Assembly (NCBI GenBank): GCA_026874595.1
Contig: CM049320.1
Coordinates: forward strand, 44,214,714 to 44,278,713
Reading direction: 5' to 3'
DNA: 64,000 nucleotides
From: Sipunculus nudus
Lineage: Eukaryota > Annelida > Sipuncula > Golfingiida > Sipunculidae
Below are positions 34,468 through 47,493 of the stretch, in pieces. Below the pieces are notes generated by a model. It did no database searches, had not been told where the DNA came from, and saw only the letters and a list, made by a program, of their open reading frames with translations. Each line of letters starts with the position of its first letter. Positions within the stretch are counted from its first letter, which is position 1. The position numbers and the translations under genes are program-made.

Positions 34468-36270
34468 CGGACAAATCACCTGGTCCTATGACTGTCCACT
34501 AGAGACAATTCACCTGGTCCAATGACTGTCCACTAGAGACAATTTACATGGTCCCATGGCTGTCAACTAGAGACAATTCACCTGGTCCCATGGCTGTCAA
34601 CTAGAGACAATTCACCTGGTCCCATGGCTGTCAACTAGAGACAAATCACCTGGTCCAATGACTGTCCACTAGAGATGAATGACCTGGTCCGATGACTGTC
34701 CACTAGAGACGAATCACCTGGTCCCATGGCTGTCAACTAGAGACAATTCACTTGGTCCCATGGCTGTCAACTAGAGACAATTCACCTGGTCCCATGGCTG
34801 TCAACTAGAGACAAATCACCTGGTCCCATGACTGTCCACTAGAGATGAATCACCTGGTCCCATGACTGTCCACTAGAGACGAATCACCTGGTCCCATGAC
34901 TGACCACTAGAGACAAATCACCTGGTCCCATGACTGCCCACTAGAAACAAATCACCTGGTCCCATGACTGTCCACTAGAGACAATTCACCTGGTCCCATG
35001 ACTGTCCACTAGAGACAAATCACCTGGTCCCATGACTGTCCACTAGAGACAAATCACCTGGTCCCATGACTGACCACTAGAGACAAATCACTTGGTCCCA
35101 TGACTGACCACTAGAGACAAATCACCTGGTCCCATGACTGTCCACTAGAGACAAATCACCTGGTCCCATGACTGTCCACTAGAGATGAATCACCTGGTCC
35201 CATGACTGACCACAAGAGACGAATCACCTGGTCCCATGATGGTCCACTAGAGACAAATCACCTGGTCCCATGACTGTCCACTAGAGACAAATCACCTGGT
35301 CCCATGACTGTCCACTAGAGACAAACACATGGTCCCATGACTGTCCACTAGAGACAAATCACCTGGTCCCATGACTGTCCACTAGAGACAAACACCTGGT
35401 CCCATGACTGTCCACTAGAGACGAATCACCTGGTCCCATGACTGTCCACTAGAGACGAATCACCTGGTCCCATGACTGACCACTAGAGACAAATCACCTG
35501 GTCCCATGACTGACCACTAGAGACAAATCACCTGGTCCCATGACTGACCACTAGAGACAAATCACCTGGTCCCATGACTGTCAATTAGAGACAAATCACC
35601 TGGTCCCATGACTGTCAATTAGAGACAAATCACCTGGTCCCATGACTGTCCACTAGAGACAAATACCTGGTCCAATGACTGACCACTAGAGACAAATCAC
35701 CTGGTCCCATGACTGACCACTAGAGACAAATCACCTTGTCCCATGACTGTCCACTAGAGACAAATCACCTGGTCCCATGAGTGTCCACTAGAGACAAATC
35801 ACCTGGTCCCATGACTGTCCACTAGAGACAAATCACCTGGTCCCATGACTGACCACTAGAGACAAATCACCTGGTCCCATGACTGTCCACTAGAGACAAA
35901 TCACCTGGTCCCATGACTGACCACTAGCGACAAATCACCTGGTCCCATGACTGACCACTAGAGACAAATCACCTGGTCCCATGACTGTCCACTAGAAACA
36001 AATCACCTGGTCCCATGACTGTCCACTAGAGACGAATCACCTGGTCCCATGACTGTCCACTAGAGACGAATCACCTGGTCCCATGACTGACCACTAGAGA
36101 CGAATCACCTGGTCTGATGACTGACAACTAGAGACGAATCACCTGGTCCCATGACTGTCAACTAGAGACAAATCACCTGGTCTCATGACTGTCCAATAGA
36201 GACAAATCACCTGATCCCGTGACTGTCCACTATGAACAAATCTCCTTGTCCCATGACTGTCCACTATAAG
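34468..36270. repeat. 34-bp minisatellite, about 53 copies
   Basis: The unit is ACTAGAGACAAATCACCTGG followed by TCCCATGACTGTCC, with recurring variants GACGAATC, TGACC for TGTCC and GGCTGTCAACTAG. Variants cluster, with the GGCTGTCAACT form mainly at 34558-34805, so local expansion from different founders is likely. Confidence 0.95.
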
Positions 36271-36524
36271 AGGGTTTCACTGTACTTGTATATGAGCATT
36301 CTTAAAAAAATGAAATGATATGCAGGTTTAAAAATTTGACTTCACTGTATGCAGTCAACTAATACATACATATATAAATATATTGGTATTGAGTATTTCC
36401 TTTGATTGGAATTCCAGGGCATGTTGGAATTCCAACATTGTATTTCCTGGTACCTTGTGTGCTCTCCTGATGTTGCCACATATGGAACAGTGTAAAATTG
36501 AATAAGAATCACCTGGGCATAAAT

Positions 36525-36560
<36 letters not shown>

Positions 36561-36909
36561 CACTAAGAGAGCCCACTGAGGCAATGTTAGTTGATTAATG
36601 CCCACTTTCTTTGTGAAAAGTTGATTACAGTGTACATATTTGCCTTGACAGTTTATAGGTGTAATTGGTAGTAGTCTGGTGTGCTGTATGTTGTATGTTG
36701 TTATCGCTAGTTTTTACCAGTCTTGTTTCAGTCAGATCTATACTTCTGCTGCTGTCAGGGCCTATGTAGATAATCGTGATGTGTTTTGTAAATAAAGGTG
36801 ATATGTTTTGTAGATAATTCTGACATGATTTGCTTTACAGGTGCTGGTGCAGCTGATCCACTAACAGACAAGACACAGCGTGCGAATCCTGCTAGAGCTC
36901 AGATAAAGG
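36271..36909. other. non-coding sequence with a (TA)n microsatellite
   Basis: A TA dinucleotide run lies at 36528-36556. No gene is seen. Confidence 0.6.
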
Positions 36910-37755
36910 GTCCTAAATGATGTAAGAAGACAATAAGTCATAAGCACCAAGGTAGTAGCATTTGCATCACGTCTGTAGTTTCTGTGACAGTATTCAGTGC
37001 TTGCCTCCCATGTCAGTAGTTTATAGTAGGGTGACGATCTTGCTGATCCTCCGATTAACGGTCCTAAATGATGTAAGAAGACAACAAGTCATAAGCACCA
37101 AGGTATTAGTGTCTGCATCACATGTCTGTAGTTTCTGTGATGGTACTTAGTGTCTGCCTCACATATCTGTAGCTTCTGTGACGGTACTAATATCTGCCTC
37201 CAATGTCACTAGTTTCTGTGATGGTACTCAATGTCTGCATCACATGTCTGTAGCTTCTGTGTCAGTACTGATGTCTGCCTCACATGTCTGTAGTTTCTGT
37301 GATGGTACTTATTCCTGCCGCAATCGTCATTAGTTTCTATGACAGTACTCAGTGTTTGTGTCACATATCACTTGTTTCTGTGAAGATACTCATTGTCTAC
37401 CCCAAATGTCAGAAGTTTCTGTGATGTTACTTGGTGTCTGCTGCAAATGCCAGTAGTTTCTTTGACAGTGCCAACAATGTCTGCCTCAAATGTCAGTTAT
37501 TCCTGTAACAATACTCAGTGTTTGCCTCAAACTTCAGTTCCTGTGACAGTACTTAGTGTCAGTGTCATATGTCACTAGTTTCTTTGACAGTTCTCTGAGT
37601 CTGCCTGAAATGTCAGTAGTTTCTGTGACAGCACTCAGTGTCTGCTTCACATATCACTTACTTCTGTGATGGTATGTAGTGTTTCCCTCAAATATCAGTA
37701 GTGTCTTTGACAGTTCTCAGTGTCTGCCTCAAATTTCAGTAGTGTCTGTGTATAT
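36910..37755. repeat. diverged tandem repeat of roughly 40-45 bp
   Basis: GTCCTAAATGATGTAAGAAG and the following bases occur at 36909-36955 and again at 37060-37105. From there to 37755 the sequence is irregular units of AGTTTCTGTGACAGTACTCA with GTGTCTGCCTCAAATGTC, strongly diverged. Confidence 0.8.
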
Positions 37756-37761
37756 CACTAG

Positions 37762-38790
37762 TTAGCTCAGCTGACTATAAGTCATCTGACCTGTAGTCAT
37801 GGTCCTTTGTTCATGGTCCACCCGTCCATTAACATGGCACGTTTATGAAACTGTTGGACCTACGAATCCAAAATTTGGCATACTGTTTTATGTCACCAAG
37901 ATCTCCTACCAAACTTACAACTGGGTCACTGTGACTTCCTACCTTCAGGAAAAACCTCAAATTTCCATTAAAAACCTATTGTAACACTTCAGGACTGCCT
38001 TATATCAAAACCACTCATCTGTTTTCTTAATATTACCAGAAGTATTCTCCTATATAATTAGGGCCTTGCTTCAATAGAAGTGGGTGCCCTATAGTAATCA
38101 CCCTGTCCGTCCGTCTGTCTTTCTGTCCTTCCATGAATTCATTTCCAGATGATAACTCCATCTGGGATTCACATATGGATTTCAAACTTAATATATAAAG
38201 GGCCCACCACTAAAGCAAGAACCCTGTTGATTTTGGGGTCATGAGGTCAAAGGTCAAGGTGTCAAGACTCACATTTATGAAAACTTTGTGGATGCATTTT
38301 TAGCCAAACTTTCCATGCCAGTCTTTTTATCTTACACATATATGACACCTGCCAACAGGGAAACATTTCTTTCAATCTTGGAGTCACAAGTTCAAAGGTC
38401 AAGGTAACAGGATCCATCGCTCCACATATTCATTTCCAGACGATAACTCCAGTTTGGATTCACATATGGATTTTAAACTTGACTTTTATATGGCCTAACA
38501 CTAAAACAAACATCCTTCCTTATTTAGGGACATGAGGTCAGAGGTCAAGGTCACAGTTCCCACATATTTAAAAAGATTGTGGATGCATTTTAAGCAAAAC
38601 CTTTCATACCAGAGGTTCTTTCTTACACATAAAGCTCACCTGCCAATAGGCAAATATCCCTTTCCCTATTGGGGTCACAAGGTCAAAGGTCAAGGTCACA
38701 GGAGTAATCTGTACATGCATTATTTCCAAAACCTTTCATAACTCCAGTTTGAATTCCCATATAATTTTCAAATTTTATACAACAGGGTTC
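37762..38790 (+). mobile_element. HINE, 5' end with type II then type III body
   Basis: It begins TTAGCTCAGCTGACTATAAG and continues as type II (GGCACGTTTATGAAACTG) to about 38055, then switches to type III sequence (AGTGGGTGCCCTATAGTAATC, AGGTCAAAGGTCAAGG units). No 3' hairpin is found. It is a chimera or a nested pair with lost ends. Confidence 0.6.
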
Positions 38791-39600
38791 TCCACTGGCC
38801 AATATAGCAGTGGGGCACTGCCATCCTATCATTTCTCATCACCACTCTTTAATGTTACCAGCCACTCTTTCATCTGTCCCCATCACCCTTTCTCTGTCCC
38901 CGCCCTTTCTCTGGGCCCTACCCTAACATCCCCCCCCCCCAGTCCCCCCACCACCACCACCACAATCACCAATTATATTGCAATACATGGTTTTTTATTG
39001 TCAACTGTATTTCTTTAAATGTAAAGCTGTTTTTGATCCAATGTGCACAACCTTTCTTGAAATATTGATTCAAGAAGTAATCGTAGTGATGCCAAGCTGT
39101 AGCATTTTTAAGAAATTGTTTCCTTTTAAATAATTAAACAAAATATAAATTAACCCATCAGTAGGCATAATTTAATAATGGATAAATTTAATTTAACATT
39201 TAATGGATAAATAAAGGTGCAATTTAAAAATGTGAATTCTGAAGTGTTATTTTCATATATTTATTGCTTTGCAAATTATATATATTTCATTTAAAAAATA
39301 TCTATATCTGTGTGCATAATGTGATGTTACCTGACTAAATTAAATATAAATGTTGATGCAATTTAGATTTGTGAATCAATTTAAATATTCATATATGAAT
39401 GATATACTGTAAATATATAGTAAAATTTATTAACTTAACAAAAAATGACTTAACAAAAAAAAGATAAAAAAGCTGCCTGTTTTTAAATATTTAAAAATAA
39501 TTTCATTTAAATTTAATTTTATCCTTTACATATATGCAGAGGTGCTGTAACTCCCACTAGTCCCTGTAAACATCATTAAATTAAATTTCGTATTCTGTAT
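38791..39600 (+). mobile_element. G-family 3' part without its end
   Basis: Positions from about 39120 match 6880-7400, including CCATCAGTAGGCATAATTT and TGCAGAGGTGCTGTAACTCC. A polypyrimidine, C-rich stretch lies at 38870-38970. The terminal hairpin is absent because the next G element starts at 39601. Confidence 0.55.
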
Positions 39601-40007
39601 TTTTAGCGAACCTGTGAGCTTATGCGATGGTGTGGCGTCGTCTGGCGTCCGTCGTCTGTACGTTAACCCATACTACGGCAAGAGTAAGCATCACGAAATT
39701 TTATGCAAAAAATTAGTCATCTAAAAAACTCTATCAGATTTTGCTTATTTTTGGGCCAACTGCATTTTCTTAGATTTTATTGGGAAAAAGCTAAAAAAGC
39801 TTTAAAAATCTTCTTCTCCGAAATTGTTCAGCCAAATTGTCCAAAATTTCACAGAAATGATCCCTGGAACAATCTTTCTCAAATTTGTTCGAATGGTTTA
39901 AGTTCGGTGATTTGCCGAGTTACAGGAAGTTGAACTTAGTCATCTGTCCAAAAAAGCATAGTAAAACTACAGTCTCAGAAATAGCTGGAGCTATCATCAC
40001 CAAATTA

Positions 40008-42003
40008 CCGTAAAAGTCATTGCAGAAGTCGCGACTTGTACTAGGAAATCGAATTCTAAAAACTAGAATTTTCTAGCAAAGTCGGGGTGCGTCTTGTAAT
40101 ACGTACTTATCCCGTTTCTGTCAGCTTTCCCGGTACATGGAACGACGTCAGTTGAGCGATAATCGGCAATACCTTTAACCAGTGCTTTGTGAAACGTCTT
40201 TCCCCAATAATTTACACTTTTAACCATCTCTTATGTTATATTTTGTGAACTGACGAAATTTTCATTTTATTAACATTAAATGCAAATTTTATATTTGCCC
40301 AGTTCAAGACCTACCCGTTCTGACAAGTCGCCATTCAAGTGACACTTCCTAATCTGCGTTACTATTATATCATGAGTCAATTTGACGCATATGCCAGTCT
40401 GCCGCTCTTTGATGTACATTTTCTTTCCGTTTAACTATATGGGTATGCTTTCCATAATGAAAAACTCGCGGTTCCATATCCGTTTATGCATGTAAAGTTG
40501 CGTCACATTCAAGCTTGATCCACTACACATACGTCGTGAATTTTTTTGCCTGCCCGGTTGATCGCTGAATACCAGCTGACCTTTGAAGCCGTGTAGCGGA
40601 AGTTCAAGCCCCGGGTCACCCGTGCAATGACCTTTACATCCCCATGTCAACTAAGCCTTCCGTGAATAATATTCACAATTTTAAACTCTCATATTAAGAA
40701 CCATTAGGTCACTGTCACCATCTCGTGGTTTTCAAGCGTTTTGGATAACAATGTTATAACGTTTCACGTGAGCTACAAATTTGCTACGATTTGCTTCGAG
40801 TTTAACCCGTGTCTCTTTCAGGACGATCGTATGCCCAACAATATTGCGGCACGCATGCATTACGGTCAATCGTGCGTTGACGTATTCGTGATTTTTTAAA
40901 TGAAGACACATTAATCAATACAATGAAATAACAAACACCATTTAGATATATATTTTATTTACTTAAAATGCCACATACGTACCTAAATTCCACGGGAACC
41001 GGCACCGTTTGGTGTCATGACGGATCTGGTTCAACACGGCTGAGTTTGCCATACATCCAAGCCACTTGAATATAATCACTGATAACGATGGAAATTGGGT
41101 TTTCCAGATATTATCAAAGAAAAATAAATCATAAGTCCCAGTAAATATAATATCTGTAAATTCAATTATGTTTATTTTACGTTAACTGACCGGTCAATAA
41201 AGCGTTCATTATCCCCCTGTTGACTGACATATTTTTCAGTAATTTCAGTAATACCGTGCATGTGCCGCGCCTAGATGGTAAGTTGTAACACTTAATTGAA
41301 GGGTTACTAAATTCAGTTTTAGAGCCCCTTTAAGAAATTAGGTGAATAAATTCAAACTGAATTATTCTTTCCATCTTTCAGTTGTCTTAAGTCAGTTCAA
41401 ATCATGCCCAATGCGACGGATTGGGACTCGTCACGCGTACGCAAACTAATCACAGTCTAATGAATCCACCCTACGTTTGACGATCTTTAACAATTTAAAG
41501 AGTTGCTCGATTGTGATAGTATTTTGCCTCATACTCTTTTAGTTTATTAATACAGTCATTTAACTTGATATTTGCATTCTAATGTTACCTAACCTAGTAA
41601 GAAACGGCAACAATGACATCGTTTCACAGCACAAAATGTTATCCGACGCAGCTGACTTTGGCACTGTACAAATCTTACCTGACAATTATATGTTAAGATT
41701 CTGTTGTTATTCCTTAAATATAAGCATTGTATTAAAGCTGTCCAATTAGTTTTACGTTTAAATGGTTTATCTAGTTTATAAACCACAAAAGTACTACGGG
41801 GACGTTGGTTGTAGTCTTGCATCGCAAGGAATGATACTCAAATTCCAAAAGTATCAGGTGGTTGGGACGCCTCCGAAGTCTGGGTGCGACCTATATTAAG
41901 GACTTTTCCTGAAAGTAAACTTGAACGGCTATTCCCCAGGGGGATCCTAAAAGTCAGGGTGCGACTTGTAAAAAGGATGCGACTTCTGCAACGACTTTTA
42001 CGG
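40008..42003. mobile_element. TIR DNA transposon with TA target duplication, about 2.0 kb
   Basis: The left end reads CCGTAAAAGTCATTGCAGAA then GTCGC (40008-40032); 41979-42003 is its reverse complement with one mismatch. TA flanks each end (40006-40007, 42004-42005). Subterminal GGTGCGACTTGTA-like motifs repeat near both ends. The G host continues across the insertion and is uninterrupted at about 62478-62500. TA target and size suggest the Tc1/mariner-pogo group; no transposase is recognised. Confidence 0.75.
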
Positions 42004-44620
42004 TATATGCCATTGTTGGTCACATGAGTCATATCTGAAATTGAGGTATTGGTGGCGCCACCTGCATCTGCCTTTTTTGTACGGGGGTCATCAGTGCCTG
42101 TATCATACTGACAGCTACAAAAAACTTCTTCTCTGAAACCATATGGCCAAAATGTTTAATATCGCACAGAAATGATCCCAGGGTAGTGCTTTCTGAAGTT
42201 TGTTCAAATGGTCTCAGTTCAGTGACTTTTGGCTGAGTTATGGGAAGCTGAATTTAGTCATATGCCATAACATCCCATTTTAGCTAAGTGGCTACAAAGA
42301 TCTTCTTCTCAAATACCACTGGGCCAAATTCTTAAATCTCACACATTAATTATCCTCAGATGTTGATAATTCAAGTTTGTTCAAATGGTTTTGGTTCAGT
42401 GATTTTTGGCTGAGTTATGAGAAGCTTAACTTAGCCATTTTGCTGTATTTTCCCATATGAGTTATAAACCTGTAAAAAGTTTTTTGACTGAGGCCACTGA
42501 GGCAAATTTGTTTAATATTTTACAAGAATAATCCCCTGAATAATTCTTATAATAATTGTCTTTTATGGTTCCAAAGAATGAATTTTGGCTGAATTATAAA
42601 GATTGAATTGAGTCATTTTACCATATATGTAAGCTGTGTGAAGCAGATACATCTAGCCTGGCACCTGTTTATCAGCATCCATTACATCATGCCTCTAGAC
42701 ATTTAGATTTCTGGTTATCTATGGTTAATATTGACAAGAATGTTTTTTAAAAGCTTTTAAAAAATGTAGATTCATGATTTTAGATATTCCTCATGCCAGG
42801 CAATGTTTACAATCACAGGTATACAGCTCTCTGTGGTTATGTAAAGACAGCTGTACATGGATTATAAATAATAGTTATCCATAAGCTGAAAAACCTTTAA
42901 AAATCTTCTTCTTGTATATGGTCCAGCCAAATTGTTCAATATTTTGCAGAAATGATCCCAGAGGTAAGCCCTCTCAAGTTTGTTCAAATGGTTTGCATTA
43001 GATAAATTTTAGTGGAGTTACATGAATTTGAACAGTCATTTGGCCAAGTAAGCATACTGACATAGTAATCTCAGAAATGACAGAAGCTAGCATTACCAAG
43101 TATTGTGCAAATGTTGGTCACATGACTCATATTTGAAGTTGCAGAATTTGTGGTGCCACCTACATTGACCGCTTTTTTATGGGCAAAAACCTCATAACTT
43201 TAGCCTCTTTCAGCTTAAAATGTTTATGATGAAACTGTCAAGTTGAATCATTCAATTTTTCAAAAGAATTATCCTAGGACATGGTTCTTTCAATCATATC
43301 AGAAAAGCTTTTGTTGGTCTTATGGCCATTATTATGTCTATTTCAAACTGAGGACTGCAAAACTGTTCTTCTACAAAATTATTGTTTCAATTATACCTCT
43401 TGTAACATTGCACAAAAATTATTCTTTGGTGGCCTTTGTTCAAGTTTACTTGAATGATTTTTTTGCAGAATTATTGGACCTTTAACAGTGAAAGAACTGC
43501 ATCTTTTATTATTCTAGATATTTTGATAAAAGATTTATGAATATGTCAGCTTGAAAAAAAAAGCATTTTAGCCAGAGTCTTTCAGTATGTGTAAACAGAT
43601 TCACCAACACTCCAAGATTGTGTCTGTATCTTTAAATAGGTTGAGAAACTGCCAACTGTTTCAGATTTGGCAACAGATCAAGAGTTCATTCAGTGCAGCC
43701 AGATTAAGGTCAAGAATTCAATCAGTGCAGCCAAGCACAAGGCATGTTATCAACTAATGGGTGACATGTGATCACCTCATGGGCAACGTGATCACCTCAT
43801 GGGTGTCATGTCCCTCAGGGCAGGGCCCCTGCATGAGCTTATGCAATGGTGTGGCTACTATTTCAGACTTGGCAACAGGCTAGAGGTCAGTCTTGATCTA
43901 TTTATAGCTTTGGCAGACTGCCAACTGTATCAGATTAGGCAACAGGTCAGGAGTTCACTCAGTGCAGCCAGGTTTTGGTCAGGAGTTCACTCAGTGCAGT
44001 AGCTGCATTCTATTTATAGTGTTAGCAGACTGCCCACTGCATCAGATTTGGCACCAAAGTTCAGCCTGGATCTATTTATAGCTTTGGCAGACTGCCAACT
44101 GTGTCAGATTATGCAACACATCAAGAGTTCTCTCAGTGCAGCCAAGTACAGGTCTAAAGTTCACTCTGTCTAGCCAGGTGCAGGTCAAGATTTCACTCTG
44201 TGCAGTAGCTTGAAGCAGCAATTTGTCACAGTTCACTCTTGGGCAACTGCCTTACTCACCTAAGCCTCGTCAGCCCAGTGCATCAAACTCTGGGGAAGTT
44301 TGATGTATTGGCCTGATATTTTGACCTGTCTTTGATGGTATTCTCATTTACAAGACAGATGGTGCCACCTACATTGACTTTTGCCGTGTATGTGCCTGCT
44401 TATTTCTACAGAGGAATTTGATACATCAGCCTAAAATTGGGCAATTTTTATACATATCAGATAGCTTTATAGTGTGTGCTGGTGGCGCCACCTACAGTAA
44501 TTTTTGCACAGTGTATGTCCCTGCTTATTTCACAGGAGGAGTTTGACATATCAGTATTACATTTGGCATATGTATATATCTCTTCGTTGTATACAAGACT
44601 GGTGGTGCCAGCTACAATCA

Positions 44621-47493
44621 TTGTATCCGCCAAATAAGAGAACTCCTCCGTAACCACTGGGCAGAATTTTTATGCCCCCACCACAAAGTGGCCGGGGCAT
44701 ATAGTTTTACCCATGTCCGTCATTCTGTCCTTCCGTCCTTCCTTCCTTCCGTCATTCCGAAATCAAACAGTTGTACGGACTTTTTTTCGCAATGCCTGCA
44801 GATATTGGCCTGATTTTTGGTGTGTGGGCAGATATAGACCAGTTACAGATCGAGTTGGCGTTTCGTCCCGGTTGACCTACTTTTGACCATTTTACGCCTC
44901 CTTAACTTAAAAAAATTCATGAAAAATAGAAATTTCATCACAAATACACATGTACAGACTTTTTTTCGCAATGCCTGCAGATATTGGCCTGATTTTTTGT
45001 GTGTTAGCAGATAATGACCAGTTACAGATCGAGTTCGCGTTTTGTCCCAGTTGACCTCCTTTTGACTGTTTTACGGCTCCTAAACTTAGAAAATTTCATG
45101 AAAAATAGAAATTTTCATGACAAATGTACACATGTACGGACTTTTTTTAACAATGCCTGCAGATATTGGCCTGATTTTTTGTGTGTGGGCAGATAATGAC
45201 CAGTTACAGATCGAGTTTGTGTTTCGTCCCGGTTGACCTACTTTTGAATGTTTTACACCTCCTTAACTTAGAAAATTTCATGAAAAATAGAAATATTCAT
45301 GACAGATACACATTTATGGACTTTTTTTCGCAATGCCTGCAGATATTGGCCTGATTTTTGGTGTGGTGGCAGATATAGACCAGTTACAGATCGAGTTCGC
45401 GTTTCGTCCCGGTTGACCTACTTTTGACCATTTTACGGCTCCTGAACATAGAAAATTTCATGAAAAATATGAAATTTTATGACAAATACACATGTACAGA
45501 CTTTTTTTCGCAATGCATGCAGATATTGGCTTGATTTTTGGTGTGTGGGCAGATATTGACCAGTTACAGATCGAGGTCGCGTTGTGTCCCAGTTGACCTA
45601 CTTTTGATTGTTTTACGGCTCCTGAACATAGAAAATTTCATTTTAAATATAAATTTTCATGACAAATACACTTGTACAGACTTTTCTTCGCAATACCTGC
45701 AGATATTGGCCTGATTTTTGGTGTGTGGGCAGATAATGACCAGTTACAGATCGAGTTCATGTTTTGTCCCAGTTGACCTACTTTTGACCATTTGACGGTG
45801 CTCTAACATAGAAAATTTCATAAAAAAGTGCACATGTATGGACTTTTTTTCGCAGTGCCTGCAGATACGGGCCTGATTTTTGGTGTGTCGGCAGATAATG
45901 ACCAGTTACAGATCGAGTTCTTGTTTTGTCCCAGTTGAGCTACTTTTGACCATTTGACTGCTCCTGAACATAGAAAGTTTCATGAAAAATAGAAATTTTC
46001 ATAACAAATGCATATGTACTGACTTTTTTTCCTCAGTGCCTGCAGATACCACTCTGATTTTTTATGTGTGGGTAGATAATGACAGTTACAGATCGAGTTC
46101 GCGTTTCGTCCTGGTTGACCTACTTTTAATTGTTTTACGGCTCCTAAACATAAAAAATTTCATGAAAGACAGAAATTTTTATGGAAAATGCACATGTATG
46201 TACTTTTTTTCACAATGCCTGCATATACTGGCATGATTTTTGGTGTGTTGCTTGATAATGACCCGTTACAGATCGAGTTTGCATTTTGCCCTTGTTGACC
46301 TACTTTTGACCATACAACACCTCCTGAACTTAAAAAATTTTTCAAAATTTTACAAATGTTTCTAATTTGCCCCAGGCGGGGGCATTCGTGTCGTTCCGAC
46401 ACATCTAGTTTTAAATTTGGAATTATGATCAGGTCAAATGTGACATCTGCGCCCTCATTTTTGGTTGACCTCTGACCTTTCCTCTCTGCCCAGCATCCAT
46501 TTTTGCATCTGTTTCCACACATAAACTCACGTATCTCGGGAACTGTTTGACCGATCAGGCTTAAAATTTTGCACAAATGTACCCCTTGGATAGCTTTATA
46601 ACATACATTAAAAATGGTGGTGCCACCTGCAACCATTTTTGCACAGCTTCCATTCGTTCATCTGCCTTTGGATAAATTCACTCATATCTCAGCAGTGGTT
46701 TGACTTATCCACCTGAAATTTTGCAGGTTTATACATCCTTGACAGCTTTCTTGATTTTATGACAGGTGACGCCACCTATATTCATATTTATGCTGCAGAC
46801 ATCAAAGCTCATATCTCAGGAACCATTTGACAGATTGGGCATTAATTTTGCATGTTTATAAATCTCACATAGCTCTTTATCATACACAAAACTGGTGGCG
46901 CCACCTGCAACCATATTTAGTGGTTAGTGGCCACACAGCGTCATCTGCTTGTTTGCGTTGGGATAAAATCACTTATTTCTTGGCAGTGGTTTGACATATC
47001 TGTCTAAAATTTTGCAGGTTTATACATCTTGGATAGCTCTCTGGATTTTGTGGCAGGTGGCGGCACCTACATTTATGTATACACTGCAGACATTCAAGCT
47101 TATATCTCAGGACTGGTTTGACATATCCCTTTGATATTTTGCATGTTTATAGATCTCACATAGCTCTTAATCATACTCAAAATTGGTGGCGTCACCTGCC
47201 ACAATTTTGCACAGTGTCTGTCTGTTTGTTTGCTGTGGGATAAAATCACTCATATGCAAGTAGTTGTTTGACTTATCTGCCTAAAATTTTGCATATGTAT
47301 ACAGCTTGGACAGCTTTCTGGATTTTATGGTAGGTGGCGCAACCTCATACTCATATCGGATGCAGACATCCAGGCTATTATGCAACACACCTCACTCTAT
47401 TTCCCCTTGCCACTTAAGCCATGCCTCACTTCACCCGTCCCACTCTGATTTTGGCGGATACACATAGTCGCTTGTTAACTACCTGTATTCTAG
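44621..47493 (+). mobile_element. B-family element, copy 2, holding a C Helitron
   Basis: The tip TTGTATCCGCCAAA (44621) and the subterminal TTTTGGCGGATACA (47449-47462) are inverted copies of each other, and it closes CTAG (47490-47493). Removing it joins GCCAGCTACAATCA to TTTTTGTGTTGTGTGC, matching the empty site at 6648-6680 exactly. A C Helitron occupies 44671-46407. The right part has the GGTGGCGCCACC units typical of B. Confidence 0.85.
44671..46407 (+). mobile_element. C-family Helitron-like element, copy 2, nine tandem units
   Basis: Same ends as copy 1: TATGCCCC and CAAAGTGGCCGGGGCATATAG at the start; GTGTC-GTTCC-GACAC (46388-46402), AT, CTAG (46404-46407) at the end. Nine units of 178-182 bp (one of 162 bp) start at about 44779, 44957, 45139, 45318, 45499, 45678, 45840, 46019 and 46199. 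It lies inside B copy 2. Confidence 0.85.

Noticed and set aside
34468-36270. Regularly spaced repeats resembling a CRISPR array
   Set aside because: The whole 34-bp unit repeats with no unique spacers, in animal DNA without cas genes. It is a minisatellite.
40435-40650. Transposase fragment of the pogo-like element
   Set aside because: The minus-strand frame shows no helix-turn-helix or DDE motif I can recognise.
46160-46636. 158-codon minus-strand open frame
   Set aside because: It spans the end of the C Helitron and the start of B sequence. It is a chance frame across a transposon junction.
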